Below, one piece after another: positions 50,267 through 60,000 of a stretch of DNA of 64,000 nucleotides. How positions within the stretch are numbered: the stretch's first letter is position 1; each line of letters opens with the position of its first letter. Source of the stretch: Hwangdonia seohaensis. GTDB lineage: Bacteria; Bacteroidota; Bacteroidia; Flavobacteriales; Flavobacteriaceae. Made by a program: the position numbers and the translations under genes. A model generated the notes under the pieces. The model was not told the DNA's origin and did not search any database. It saw only the letters and a list, made by a program, of their open reading frames with translations. The DNA lies in NCBI RefSeq assembly GCF_031932625.1, contig NZ_JAVSCK010000001.1, forward strand, positions 930,001 to 994,000. Reading direction: 5' to 3'.

Positions 50267-52149
50267 TCATTGCAATTCTCGCAATAGGTATTTCTTAAAT
50301 ATTCATTGTCTAATAACTGGAAGGTTACACCGCCATTTTCAACAGCATTGAACAACTTGCAAAAACGCGTTTTATTCATATTTATCGCATTAAGCATTAT
50401 GGTTCGGTAATTGGGGTCGTTTGTTAAGCTTTCGTCAATTAAGGTTAGGTTTAAATAATAGAATAGTAAATCTTCATCAATATCAATGGTTCTGGCTTTT
50501 CTTTCCAATAACTTAACAGCCAAATTAGAGTTACCATAAATGCTGAAAAACTGAGCTAAACTCAAATAATCGTAATCGGACAACGGAAACTTTTTATATC
50601 TTTTATTTACATAATCAACCGATTTGTCTTTGTTGTCAAAATCCCTGTTTTTCATTAATTTTTCGGCTATAACAATATGGAAATTTACCATCATTCTTGA
50701 AATTAGCGACCTGTGTATGCCGTGTTTTTTCAAGGCATTTATGTTTTTAACCAATTCAGATTCATCAATATCAATAGCCTTGTGCCGCCATAGTATTATT
50801 TCAATTGCAGCGATGTTGTACTTTATCTCTTTATCGTTAGGCGCTAGTTTTTCAAGATCGAGCAATTCGTTGTAAACAACTAATGCCTGTCTTTCATTTA
50901 ACATATATTTATAGGCTGCATTTTTATTAATCAATTTAGCGTATTTAGCCTGTTTTGGGATATCCATTTTCTGTAAAATGGCCGGAGTGGTTTCATTTGA
51001 TTTAATCTTTTCGAAAATTGAATTTTGAATTGTTTTTGCTTTATCAATTTTATTTTCGGTAATGGCCCGATTAAATTCCGTTAACAGCGTATTGGCAGAC
51101 TTGCCAATGTTTTTTTCTTTCTTTTCAAGCTCTAATTCAACAACGGCCTTTCGGTGGTTCTTTAAAAGATATTCCATTTCCCTCGATACGGTTCCTGCTA
51201 TTTTTTTCCTTACGTCGTTTTTAGTCAGCGTCTTTAAATTCTCATATGGGGTTCTGTCAATATCATTAAAAAATTCCACCCAGTTTTCCGAAGCAGAAAC
51301 AACGGTTTTAATGGTGGGTTTTTGAAAGGTTTGCAATGCGGCAACGATGCTATTTGCACGTTGTTCTTGTAATTCGACATTTCGTTTCGAAATCCCTTCT
51401 ATGGAAGAGTAAGCCTTGATATTTAAAGACTTAATATCGAAATCTGTTATTCTTAACGAATCGTAAATGGGTTTTATATCGGCTTGGGAATAACTTGCTT
51501 TATTTTTTTTGAAGGGAATTACAAATTTTAAAGTTTTATTTCTAATTGCATAGCCTTCTTTAGCTGATGCCCTTATTTGTTTGGTACCGTAGGTTAAAAA
51601 ATCCAAGTACATACCCATATCTAGTAAATCCCACGAATAGTAATCCAAATCGTAAGTTACATAATACCGACACAGGTTTTTATTGCCCAAAAACAGGATA
51701 TTGTATTCTAAATCGTGTTTAAGGAGTTTTTTAGGAATTTTACCAACCTTTACCCTAAATATGTTTTCTGTGTTAATTGTTAAGCCCCCTTTTAATGCTT
51801 CGGCATAAACGGGCTCAAGCAAAAGCCCTTTGATTTGGTAATTGTCTATAGACTGAACCTGACAAGCGTATCTGTCTTTCGACACAACATCTACTGCAAG
51901 GCCATCGCCGGCATTTTTAAATACCGAATTAAACCAGTTTTTATCGTTTATTTCAAAATAAAGATCGTCGTTTTCTCTTTTAATCGAATACCTGACCTCT
52001 TTGGGTTTTTGACGAAACGAATGAATACAGGCCTTACATTCCTGATCCCTATCATTGGCATTAAAAATAATATCGAAGGTGTTTTGAGAGAAAGCTGCTT
52101 GTGAAACAAATAATAAGCATGGTATTAATAGCAAATACTTAATTTTCAT
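50263..52149 (-). CDS. Exported OmpA-like/TPR protein of unknown function
   Basis: This 628-residue exported protein has a signal peptide cleaved after AAFSQ. The N-terminal half is beta-rich with a CKAC motif. A central segment, IKAYSSIEGISKRNVELQEQ followed by RANSIVAAL, has the OmpA-family peptidoglycan-binding pattern (Ser/Glu after the beta-strand, then Asn-x-x-Leu and Arg-Ala). The C-terminal part is helical with TPR-like repeats (SDYDYLSLAQFFSIYGNSNL) and ends in a YCENC motif. An upstream in-frame start 12 codons earlier is rejected. No specific family was recognised; a periplasmic envelope anchor is the best guess. Confidence 0.72.
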   Translation of the reverse strand: MKIKYLLLIPCLLFVSQAAFSQNTFDIIFNANDRDQECKACIHSFRQKPKEVRYSIKRENDDLYFEINDKNWFNSVFKNAGDGLAVDVVSKDRYACQVQSIDNYQIKGLLLEPVYAEALKGGLTINTENIFRVKVGKIPKKLLKHDLEYNILFLGNKNLCRYYVTYDLDYYSWDLLDMGMYLDFLTYGTKQIRASAKEGYAIRNKTLKFVIPFKKNKASYSQADIKPIYDSLRITDFDIKSLNIKAYSSIEGISKRNVELQEQRANSIVAALQTFQKPTIKTVVSASENWVEFFNDIDRTPYENLKTLTKNDVRKKIAGTVSREMEYLLKNHRKAVVELELEKKEKNIGKSANTLLTEFNRAITENKIDKAKTIQNSIFEKIKSNETTPAILQKMDIPKQAKYAKLINKNAAYKYMLNERQALVVYNELLDLEKLAPNDKEIKYNIAAIEIILWRHKAIDIDESELVKNINALKKHGIHRSLISRMMVNFHIVIAEKLMKNRDFDNKDKSVDYVNKRYKKFPLSDYDYLSLAQFFSIYGNSNLAVKLLERKARTIDIDEDLLFYYLNLTLIDESLTNDPNYRTIMLNAINMNKTRFCKLFNAVENGGVTFQLLDNEYLRNTYCENCND

Positions 52150-52227
52150 TAATTGAGGGTTTGGTAGAAAATTTAAATATAGCAAATCCGTTTGAGGTAG
52201 AAAAATACTTACTTGAAAAAAACAGGA

Positions 52228-52854
52228 TTAAACTTCCTTTTTCTGAAACGCCTTTTTATTAAACACAATAAGCATTATAAAACCTGTGCTTATGGCCATA
52301 TCGGCGATGTTAAAAACTGGCTCGAAAAACGTGAAATAATCGCCGCCCCAAAAAGGCATCCATTCTGGTAAGTAGCCTTTCCAAATGGGGAAGTACAGCA
52401 TATCGACTACTTTACCGTGTAAAAAAGAATCGTAACCACCTGCTTCGGGTAAAAAGGTAGCGACTTGACCGTAGCTGTCGTCAAACAAAACACCATAAAA
52501 AACCGAATCGATAATGTTGCCCATGGCGCCTGCGAAAATGAGAGCAATGGCTAATATCAACACTTTGGGGCTTTGTTTTTTTATTACGTCGTACAGCCAA
52601 TATCCTATGCCAAAAATGGCAACAATCCTAAACAGGGTTAAGGCTACTTTGGCTGTTCTATCGTCCATAAACGATGCAAAATCACTTATTTTTGTGCCCC
52701 AGGCCATTCCATCGTTTTCAATAAAATAAATTTTAAACCAGCTAAAAACTTCAATATGGTCTTGAAGTGCAAAATGGGTTTTTATATAAATTTTACTAAC
52801 CTGGTCGATGAGCAAAATAATTAGTATCAGTAGAATGGATTTTTTTAGCGACAT
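52228..52854 (-). CDS. lspA: Lipoprotein signal peptidase
   Basis: This 208-residue inner-membrane aspartic protease cleaves prolipoprotein signal peptides after lipidation. Four transmembrane helices are visible, and the catalytic aspartates are in NIIDSVFYG (about residue 115) and FNIADMAIS (about 185). The periplasmic loop between them is longer than in E. coli, as is usual in Bacteroidota. The ATG at 52854 is chosen because a start nine codons earlier lies inside the terminator of the upstream gene. Its many lipoprotein substrates in this window fit its presence. Confidence 0.95.
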   Translation of the reverse strand: MSLKKSILLILIILLIDQVSKIYIKTHFALQDHIEVFSWFKIYFIENDGMAWGTKISDFASFMDDRTAKVALTLFRIVAIFGIGYWLYDVIKKQSPKVLILAIALIFAGAMGNIIDSVFYGVLFDDSYGQVATFLPEAGGYDSFLHGKVVDMLYFPIWKGYLPEWMPFWGGDYFTFFEPVFNIADMAISTGFIMLIVFNKKAFQKKEV

Positions 52855-52869
52855 GAGGTTTTTAATAAA

Positions 52870-52909
52870 AAAACGTCTCAATCCCGATAGTTGTCGGGAG
52901 AGACGTTTT
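52870..52909 (-). terminator. Rho-independent terminator after the DksA-like gene
   Basis: AAAACGTCTC and GAGACGTTTT form a 10-bp stem. The 20-nt loop has its own CCCGA/TCGGG inverted repeat and resembles the GTCATTCCC dispersed repeat core. It lies between the DksA-like gene and lspA. Confidence 0.85.
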
Positions 52910-52930
52910 AAATTATGTTTTTTAACTTAA

Positions 52931-53311
52931 TTATTGTTGCATGTTTTTAGCCTCAATGCTTAATGTGGCGTGTGGCACTAACTTTAAGCGCTCTTTGTTA
53001 ATTAGTTTTTTGGTAACACGACAAACACCATAGGTTTTGTTTTCAATGCGTATTAATGCATTTCTTAAATCGCGGATAAATTTTTCTTGACGAATGGCTA
53101 ATTGCGAGTTCGATTCTTTACTCATTACATTACTGCCTTCATCAAAAGCTTTAAATTGCGGCGATGTATCCTCGGTACCGTTGTTGTGGTCGTTCATGTA
53201 AGCACTTTTAATAAGCTCTAAATCGTGCTTAGCTTTTTCTATTTTTTCTAAAATTAGCGTTTTGAATTCGGCTAAATCTTTGTCTGAATATCTTACTGTG
53301 TCTGTACTCAT
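52931..53311 (-). CDS. TraR/DksA-family protein with degenerate zinc finger
   Basis: This 126-residue cytosolic protein has an N-terminal coiled-coil (FKTLILEKIEKAKHDLELIK), the acidic tip region and the C-terminal globular part of DksA-type RNA polymerase secondary-channel proteins. The zinc finger of canonical DksA has four Cys; here only one remains (YGVCRVTKKLI), and the second pair is replaced by PHATLSIEAK. It therefore probably folds without zinc, as in other Bacteroidota members I recall. It lies 4 bp downstream of ileS and is in the same operon. A role in the stringent response is inferred. Confidence 0.9.
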   Translation of the reverse strand: MSTDTVRYSDKDLAEFKTLILEKIEKAKHDLELIKSAYMNDHNNGTEDTSPQFKAFDEGSNVMSKESNSQLAIRQEKFIRDLRNALIRIENKTYGVCRVTKKLINKERLKLVPHATLSIEAKNMQQ

Positions 53312-53315
53312 GATC

Positions 53316-56300
53316 TTAATGTTTTTGAATAAATAATTTGGTATTTACATCATCAAAGGCAATTTCTATACCATTATCTAATCGGTCCATAATTTCTAAT
53401 TTCTCGGTTAAGGTTTCTGTTTTGATATATTCTATATTATGTTTTACAGCGTTTTCAATATTAACATCTTTTTGAAGCGTTACATCTATGCGATCGGTGA
53501 CTTCAAAGCCAGAATCTTTACGTAAATTTTGTATACGGTTTATCAACTCTCTGGCGACTCCTTCTCTTTTTAAATCTTCGGTTAGCGTTACATCCAAAGC
53601 TACTGTTAATGCGCCTTCGTTTGCAACCAACCACCCTTCAATATCTTGCGAGATAATTTCTACATCTGCCCGTTCTAAAGTAATCAATTTTCCGTTAACT
53701 GCAACATCTAAATTACCATTTTGTTCCATTTTGTTAATATCTTCTGCAGTAAACTTAATTACGGCGTTGGCAATGGCTTTCATGTCTTTTCCAAAACGAG
53801 GTCCTAAGGTTTTAAAATTAGGTTTTATTTGCTTAACCAATATCTCTGAAGCATCGTCTAAAAGCTCAATTTCCTTAACGTTTACTTCGTGTTTTATTAA
53901 TTCTGAAACGGCTAAGATTTCTTGTTTTTGTTGTGCGCTAACAACAGGAATCATTATTTTTTGAAGAGGCTGGCGCACTTTAATCTTCTCCTTGGCTCTT
54001 AACGATAATACCAATGAAGATATTGTTTGGGCAGCTTCCATTTTGCGCTCTAAGCTTTTATCTACAAAATTTGAGTCAAATTTTGGGAATTCAGCCAAAT
54101 GCACGCTTTCAAATGATTCTTTTTTAGTCACCGCATTCAAATCCAGATACAACCTATCCATAAAAAACGGAGCAATAGGCGCACCTAATTTTGCAATGGT
54201 TTCCATGCAGGTATAAAGCGTTTGGTAGGCTGAAATTTTATCTTGTCGGTAATCGCCTTTCCAAAAACGTCTTCGGCTTAAACGCACAAACCAATTGCTT
54301 ACATAATCTTGCGTAAAGTTAGATATGGCCCTTGCTGCTTTAGTGGGCTCGTAATCGGCATAAAACGCATCCACTTTTTGGATAAGGGTATGCAATTCGG
54401 ATAAAATCCAACGGTCTATTTCCGGGCGTTCAGCTAAAGGAATGTCGGTTTCAGAATAGGTGAAATTATCCAAATTTGTATACAATTGAAAGAATGAATA
54501 CGTATTGTAAAGCGTTCCGAAAAACTTGCGCTTTACTTCTTCAATACCTTCTAAATCGAATTTTAAATTATCCCATGGATTGGCGTTACTAATCATATAC
54601 CAACGCGTCGCATCGGCACCGTAATTTCCTAAAGTTTCAAACGGGTCGATGGCATTCCCTAAACGTTTGGACATTTTTTGTCCGTTCTTATCCAATACCA
54701 ATCCGTTGGATACCACGTTTTTGTATGCCACAGAATCGAAAACCATTGTCGCTATGGCGTGTAACGTATAAAACCATCCACGGGTTTGATCGACACCTTC
54801 GGCTATAAAATCGGCGGGGAATGTAGTTCCTTTATCAATTAAACCGTTATTTTCAAAGGGGTAGTGCCACTGTGCATAAGGCATGCTTCCGGAGTCGAAC
54901 CACACATCGATTAAATCGTTTTCGCGGAACATTTTTTGACCACTTTTAGAAACCAATACAATGTCATCAACAATATTTTTGTGCAAATCGATTTTTGCGT
55001 AGTTGTTTTCGGAATTATTTCCAACTTCGAAACTTTGGAAGATATCGGCCTCCATGATGCCTGCCTGTACGGCACGTTCCATTTCGGCTTTCAACTCTTC
55101 AACCGAACCGATACAGATTTCTTCTTTGCCATCTTCTGTCCTCCAAATAGGAAGCGGAATACCCCAATAACGCGATCGCGATAAATTCCAATCGTTGGCA
55201 TTGGCCAGCCAATTTCCAAAACGCCCTTCGCCCGTACTTTTGGGTTTCCAGTTGATGGTTTCGTTAAGCTCGTACATACGATCTTTAACATCGGTTACCT
55301 TTATAAACCAAGAATCTAACGGATAGTATAAAATGGGTTTATCGGTACGCCAGCAGTTGGGGTAACTGTGTTTGTATTTTTCAACCTTAAAGGCTTTGTT
55401 TTCTGTTTTTAACTGAATGGCCAACTCCACATCTACCGAACGCTCTGGAGCTTCACCATCATTATAATATTCGTTTTTCACATATTTACCGGCATATTCG
55501 CCCATTTCTGGACGGAAACGGCCTTGTAAATCCACCAATGGTACTAAGTTGCCATTTTCATCTTTTACCAACATAGGTGGTACTTCTGGTGTGGCTTGTT
55601 TGGCAACCAAAGCATCATCGGCTCCAAAAGTTGGTGCGGTATGTACTATTCCGGTACCATCTTCAGTGGTTACGAAATCGCCAGCAATAACTCTAAAGGC
55701 ATTTTCAGGATTGTCGTTTGGCAATGCAAACGGTAAAAGTTGTTCGTAAGTGATACCTACTAAATCTTTTCCTTTGCATTCGGCAATTACTTTAAAAGGG
55801 AATTTTCTATTTACTTTTTGAATATTAGAATTATTTATTGAAACTATATGACTTTCATTAAATTTATACCCTAATTCATTTAAAACATTTAACTTCTCTA
55901 AATCGGACAACTTTTTTTTGTTAACAAAAACTTGCCAAATATTGTCCCAATCTGATTTAGTTATTTTGCTTCCGATAATTAGTGAAAGCCTTTCTTCTGC
56001 ATCTAACCCCTTTTCATTTATATTATTAACTAAATGGCTAAAATCGATTTCATTTTGAACTTCAAAATAATTTCCTGAAAATTGTTTGCTAACCAAATTT
56101 TTAGCTAACACAACCTTAACAGGTTTTTGAGTATATTGATTAAAAGTTTCAACCAACACATAATCAATTTTTGAACCAACGGTTAATGCCGTATTACTTG
56201 GCAAGGTCCACGGTGTGGTGGTCCAAGCTAGGAAAAAGGCCTCCCCCGACCCCTCCGAAGGAGGGGAGAACCCAAACGCTTTAGCAATTGAGTTTCCAAT

Positions 56301-56969
56301 TCCCCCTTTGGGGGTTAGGGGGCTTTTAAATTGAGCAACAACCGTAGTATCGGTAACATCTTGATAGGTTCCGGGTTGATTTAACTCATGCGAGCTTAAT
56401 CCTGTTCCGGCTTTTGGTGAATAGGGCTGAATGGTATAGCCTTTATAAAGCAACGATTTGTTGTAAATCTGTTTTAACAACCACCAAACCGACTCCATGT
56501 ATTTTGGTTCGTAGGTAATGTAGGGGTCGTCCATATCTACCCAATAGCCCATTTTTTCGGTTAGGTCGTTCCACACATCGGTGTAACGCATTACCGCTTT
56601 ACGGCAAGCTGCATTGTAATCTTCAACCGAAATGGTTTTGCCAATATCTTCTTTTGTGATTCCCAGTTCTTTTTCAACACCCAATTCAATAGGTAAACCG
56701 TGTGTATCCCAACCTGCTTTACGCTTTACTTGGTAACCCTTCATGGTTTTGTAACGCGGAAAAATATCTTTAATAGCGCGCGCTAAAACGTGATGCACTC
56801 CCGGTAAACCGTTTGCCGATGGCGGCCCTTCGTAAAACACATACGGTTTGTTGCCTTCTCTGGTGGTTACACTTTTTTCGAAGATGTTATTTTCTTGCCA
56901 ATATTGTAGTATCTCGTTAGCTACATTTGGTAAGTCAAGTCCTTTATATTCAGGAAATTTAGCGCTCAT
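53316..56969 (-). CDS. ileS: Isoleucyl-tRNA synthetase, with two in-frame insertions
   Basis: This 1217-residue class I enzyme charges tRNA-Ile. The HIGH-type motif is in GLPGVHHVLARAIKDI and the KMSKR motif in GQKMSKRLGN. The Trp/Gly-rich AWTTTPWTLPSNTAL segment opens the CP1 editing domain. The C-terminal part ends in the DUF5915-like/anticodon-binding domain of the eukaryote-like group. It is longer than the approximately 1130-1150 residues I recall for this group. The excess lies in two segments: about 28 residues from a palindromic repeat (56239-56323) and about 80 residues of an AT-rich insert (55806-56058). The frame is open throughout. The DksA-like gene follows 4 bp later. Confidence 0.95.
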   Translation of the reverse strand: MSAKFPEYKGLDLPNVANEILQYWQENNIFEKSVTTREGNKPYVFYEGPPSANGLPGVHHVLARAIKDIFPRYKTMKGYQVKRKAGWDTHGLPIELGVEKELGITKEDIGKTISVEDYNAACRKAVMRYTDVWNDLTEKMGYWVDMDDPYITYEPKYMESVWWLLKQIYNKSLLYKGYTIQPYSPKAGTGLSSHELNQPGTYQDVTDTTVVAQFKSPLTPKGGIGNSIAKAFGFSPPSEGSGEAFFLAWTTTPWTLPSNTALTVGSKIDYVLVETFNQYTQKPVKVVLAKNLVSKQFSGNYFEVQNEIDFSHLVNNINEKGLDAEERLSLIIGSKITKSDWDNIWQVFVNKKKLSDLEKLNVLNELGYKFNESHIVSINNSNIQKVNRKFPFKVIAECKGKDLVGITYEQLLPFALPNDNPENAFRVIAGDFVTTEDGTGIVHTAPTFGADDALVAKQATPEVPPMLVKDENGNLVPLVDLQGRFRPEMGEYAGKYVKNEYYNDGEAPERSVDVELAIQLKTENKAFKVEKYKHSYPNCWRTDKPILYYPLDSWFIKVTDVKDRMYELNETINWKPKSTGEGRFGNWLANANDWNLSRSRYWGIPLPIWRTEDGKEEICIGSVEELKAEMERAVQAGIMEADIFQSFEVGNNSENNYAKIDLHKNIVDDIVLVSKSGQKMFRENDLIDVWFDSGSMPYAQWHYPFENNGLIDKGTTFPADFIAEGVDQTRGWFYTLHAIATMVFDSVAYKNVVSNGLVLDKNGQKMSKRLGNAIDPFETLGNYGADATRWYMISNANPWDNLKFDLEGIEEVKRKFFGTLYNTYSFFQLYTNLDNFTYSETDIPLAERPEIDRWILSELHTLIQKVDAFYADYEPTKAARAISNFTQDYVSNWFVRLSRRRFWKGDYRQDKISAYQTLYTCMETIAKLGAPIAPFFMDRLYLDLNAVTKKESFESVHLAEFPKFDSNFVDKSLERKMEAAQTISSLVLSLRAKEKIKVRQPLQKIMIPVVSAQQKQEILAVSELIKHEVNVKEIELLDDASEILVKQIKPNFKTLGPRFGKDMKAIANAVIKFTAEDINKMEQNGNLDVAVNGKLITLERADVEIISQDIEGWLVANEGALTVALDVTLTEDLKREGVARELINRIQNLRKDSGFEVTDRIDVTLQKDVNIENAVKHNIEYIKTETLTEKLEIMDRLDNGIEIAFDDVNTKLFIQKH
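55806..56058 (-). other. AT-rich in-frame insert in the IleS editing domain
   Basis: This stretch codes for about 80 residues between FSGNYFEVQNE and KFPFKVIAECKGKD. By hand count it has about 25% G+C over 55801-56040, against about 45% in the 60 bp at 55501. The encoded segment is hydrophilic and helix-prone (LDAEERLSLIIGSK, KKKLSDLEKLNVLNELGYKF). I recall only about 15 residues at this point in related enzymes. Confidence 0.6.
56239..56323 (-). repeat. Palindromic repeat element inside the ileS reading frame
   Basis: The plus strand has GCCTCCCCCGACCCCTCCGA, AGGAGGGG at the left end, and CCCCCTTTGGGGGTTAGGGG, GC at the right end. Each end forms a hairpin (CCCCTCC/GGAGGGG, CCCCC/GGGGG), and the two ends are approximate inverted repeats of one another. 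The element of about 85 bp is translated as SPLTPKGGIG, then about ten residues, then SPPSEGSGE, with no stop codon. The PLTPKGG-type translation resembles palindromic elements found in intergenic DNA of related genomes. Confidence 0.75.
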
Positions 56970-57026
56970 TTACTATGGATTCTTATAAGGATGCGAATTT
57001 AAGGAATTATATATAATTTTTATTAT

Positions 57027-57054
57027 AAAAAAAAGCCAAAACCTAGGTTTTGGC
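57027..57054 (-). terminator. Rho-independent terminator after the T9SS protein gene
   Basis: GCCAAAACCTAGGTTTTGGC is a perfect 20-bp palindrome. On the minus strand it is followed by a run of eight Ts, 26 bp beyond the stop codon. Confidence 0.92.
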
Positions 57055-57079
57055 CCATTCATTTTTATTTACTTCAAAA

Positions 57080-60000
57080 CTAGTGAAATATAATTTTTTT
57101 GGTAATTACCTGATGGTCCTCTGTTCTTAAACAAACTACATAGGTCCCTGTAGACAAATTAGCTAATTTAAGTCCGTTGTTTAAAGTGGTTTGAGAAACA
57201 TTTTGAAGCTCGTAAACGGTTTGTCCTTTCATGTTAATTACAGCTAACCTAGTTACCGGAGCGCTCAGTTTTTTTGCAAACAGTGTATTTGTATTGTTTT
57301 GGTAGTACACAAAGTTCGCACTGTGTTTGTTTTCTTCAACGCTCAGGCTTTTTTGTTCGGATTGAAATACTATTTCAAATCTTTTATTGAATTTTCCTTG
57401 CTCCGATGTAAAGCTGTACGCTTTATTTTTGGTTAAATCGAAGTATGTGCCTGTTAAATTATCCCTGAGATAGATGTCTTGAGTGTCATCGATACCTTCG
57501 GTTTCCGTCATTTTAATTTCGAAGGTATTCGTGTCAGAAGATTTAAAGTTTAAGGCCACTATCTTATCGTCGGTAATGTCGCTATACGCTTGAATGTTCA
57601 TGTTTTTACCTTCGAAGTCTAGATTCAAATCGTTGTTATTGGAATCTGTGCATTCAGCTTCATAGCCATAATCGAATCCATCCGTGGTGGTGTTGCTAAA
57701 CCCTAAGAGCAATTCCCTTCTTGTTGCAGGACCCGATACCGCGTTTAGCTCCAAACGAATCTTTTTAAATTCATTTTGCTCATTGTTTTTTGCTGAAGCA
57801 TCTTTGTTTTTCGTTTTGTCATTTCCATTTTTGAAAAACGAAGATCCGTTGTTATAAGTGCCATCGGCATCAGTTTCTTTTATAAATACACGCTGCGAGT
57901 TATTAAACTCCACATTGCCGTTTCCAACAATTTCGGTAATAAATCCTTGACCTACGGGCAAATACCTTGACGGTGTTAACGTGCCGTCTTGCGAACCATT
58001 AGTTGCGCCTTCAATACCTACAAATTGGTAGGCTCGAATTGATCCTGTTTTATTTACTTGAGCATAACCGCCTTCGTAATCCCTGAGCTGATGAGAATTG
58101 CCAGCCCATTGCTGCCATAGCTGCAAGGTGCCATCAATAACACCTGCATTGTCATCTATAAATTTATGGATATCCAATGCCGATGGATAAGGGTTTCCTA
58201 AAAGATATTCGGTTTTTGAGACCGATGGTTCCGAGCCTGCGCCTCCTTTATCGGTAACGTTTACTAAAATGGTACCGTTGTTTGGTTTTCCATCAAAAGT
58301 ATATTGCTGTTCTAAGCCAGCATTTCCGGTGCCTTTTTGCGTATAGCCCACTCCTGGCTCAATGGGTGTATTAGTGTCTAAAACCGCCCAATCCCAATAA
58401 GTTAATCCGTTAATATAGGTATATAGCCAATAGGTGCTTATTTTACCAACCTCATGGTGACTGGACGTGAAAGAGAAGTTGATTCCCATTTCATCTTTTA
58501 GCGTGTTAAGGGTGTAAGCGCCGTTATTTGTATTGCTTGTGGTTGCATTATTATTGCTTAAGGTTGTTGCGCCTATGGCTCCCACCGGCGATGCCCAATA
58601 ATTGTATCTGTACAAGCTGGATGTTCCTTCTTGCCTTCTTAAAATTTTACCAACGGCAGAGGTTACTAAATCGCTATGTTGGGTTTGAATTAATTGCGAG
58701 TCGCCTTCTAAATCAAGTGTTCCGTTTAACTCCAAATACCAGGAGTTTTGTACTAAATTATCACTTTGAACAGTTAATGAATACCCCGAATCAACAACGA
58801 GTCCAACTGTTTTTATAGTATGGCTAGCAGACACATCGCTACCTATTTTTACAATACTCCAATCTTTATTGTTTGCTGTATTTTCAATATCCCACACATC
58901 GCCATGCAACCATGTAGATTGAGATGTCCATGCACCATTAGACGCTGTTTGATAAGGTATGGGCGCCGTTTGGTCTTGTACGGAAGTGATATAGTTTAAA
59001 TAAAGCTTTTCATTATTACTGGAATAATCCGAGGTTGTGCCCATTTTAATATCCGTCATTGGGTAATAGGCTATTAAGTTTGCCCAAGGTACTTTAGCTT
59101 CTGAAGTGGTGTCTTCAATATCTTTTTTCGCAATGACACCTTTTACATTATTGGTGACTGTATTTTTTTCAATTTCTTGATACACCATTTTTCTTACTTG
59201 CTCGCTTGTTAATGCTGTATTAAACACCCTCAATTCGTCAATATCACCTTTAAAGTATAGCTTGTTGCTTAGGTTACTTGAGAGTCTGCCAACTTCAAAA
59301 TTTCCATTGGAATCGCTCGTAGTTTCAATGACTGCCCCCGTGCTTCCTACATTGCTAGAGCTTAATAATTCTCCATCTACATAAATGGTGATGGCGCCAG
59401 AAGTACTATTATAAATTCCTGTGATATGATGCCATTCATTAAAATTAATAGCGGTACAACTTACAGAGGCTTCTGAATTGCCTGCAGTTTTTACCGTAAA
59501 TTTAGGTATGTTGCCGTTTTCGAGCCATAGTTTACAGCCCGTGTCTTCGCCTGCAATTACCATGTTGGTTGAATTGCCGGCATCAGACTTTACCCAAGCC
59601 ATTATGGTAACCGTACCTAAACCATCTATAAAGGATGCTCTTGATAAATAGTCGTCAACCCCATCAAAATCTATAGAAGCTATAGCAGGCGGATTAGTGC
59701 TGAACATATCCCGATAATCTAAATCGCCACCGGAGTTTAAGTCGCCATCTGCATCCGGTAATATTGATAGATCGGTAGGGTCTTCTATGTCCTCATTTAC
59801 ATCCCAAATAGGGTCATCAATATTTGTTGTTTCAAAGGGGTTTATTAAGCCATCAGCATCTTTATCTTGATCGGTAGTTGGAATTGGCAAACCGTTTTCT
59901 GCTTCATCTAGTATGCCGTCATTATCAGAGTCTAAATCAATATAATCTGGAATCCCATCACCATCAGTGTCTTCAACCGTAATGCCTAAACCATAATTAA

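Noticed and set aside
55800..56330. Possible frameshift or assembly error in ileS
   Set aside because: Frame stays open through both inserts and family motifs continue on either side in the same frame, so these are in-frame insertions.
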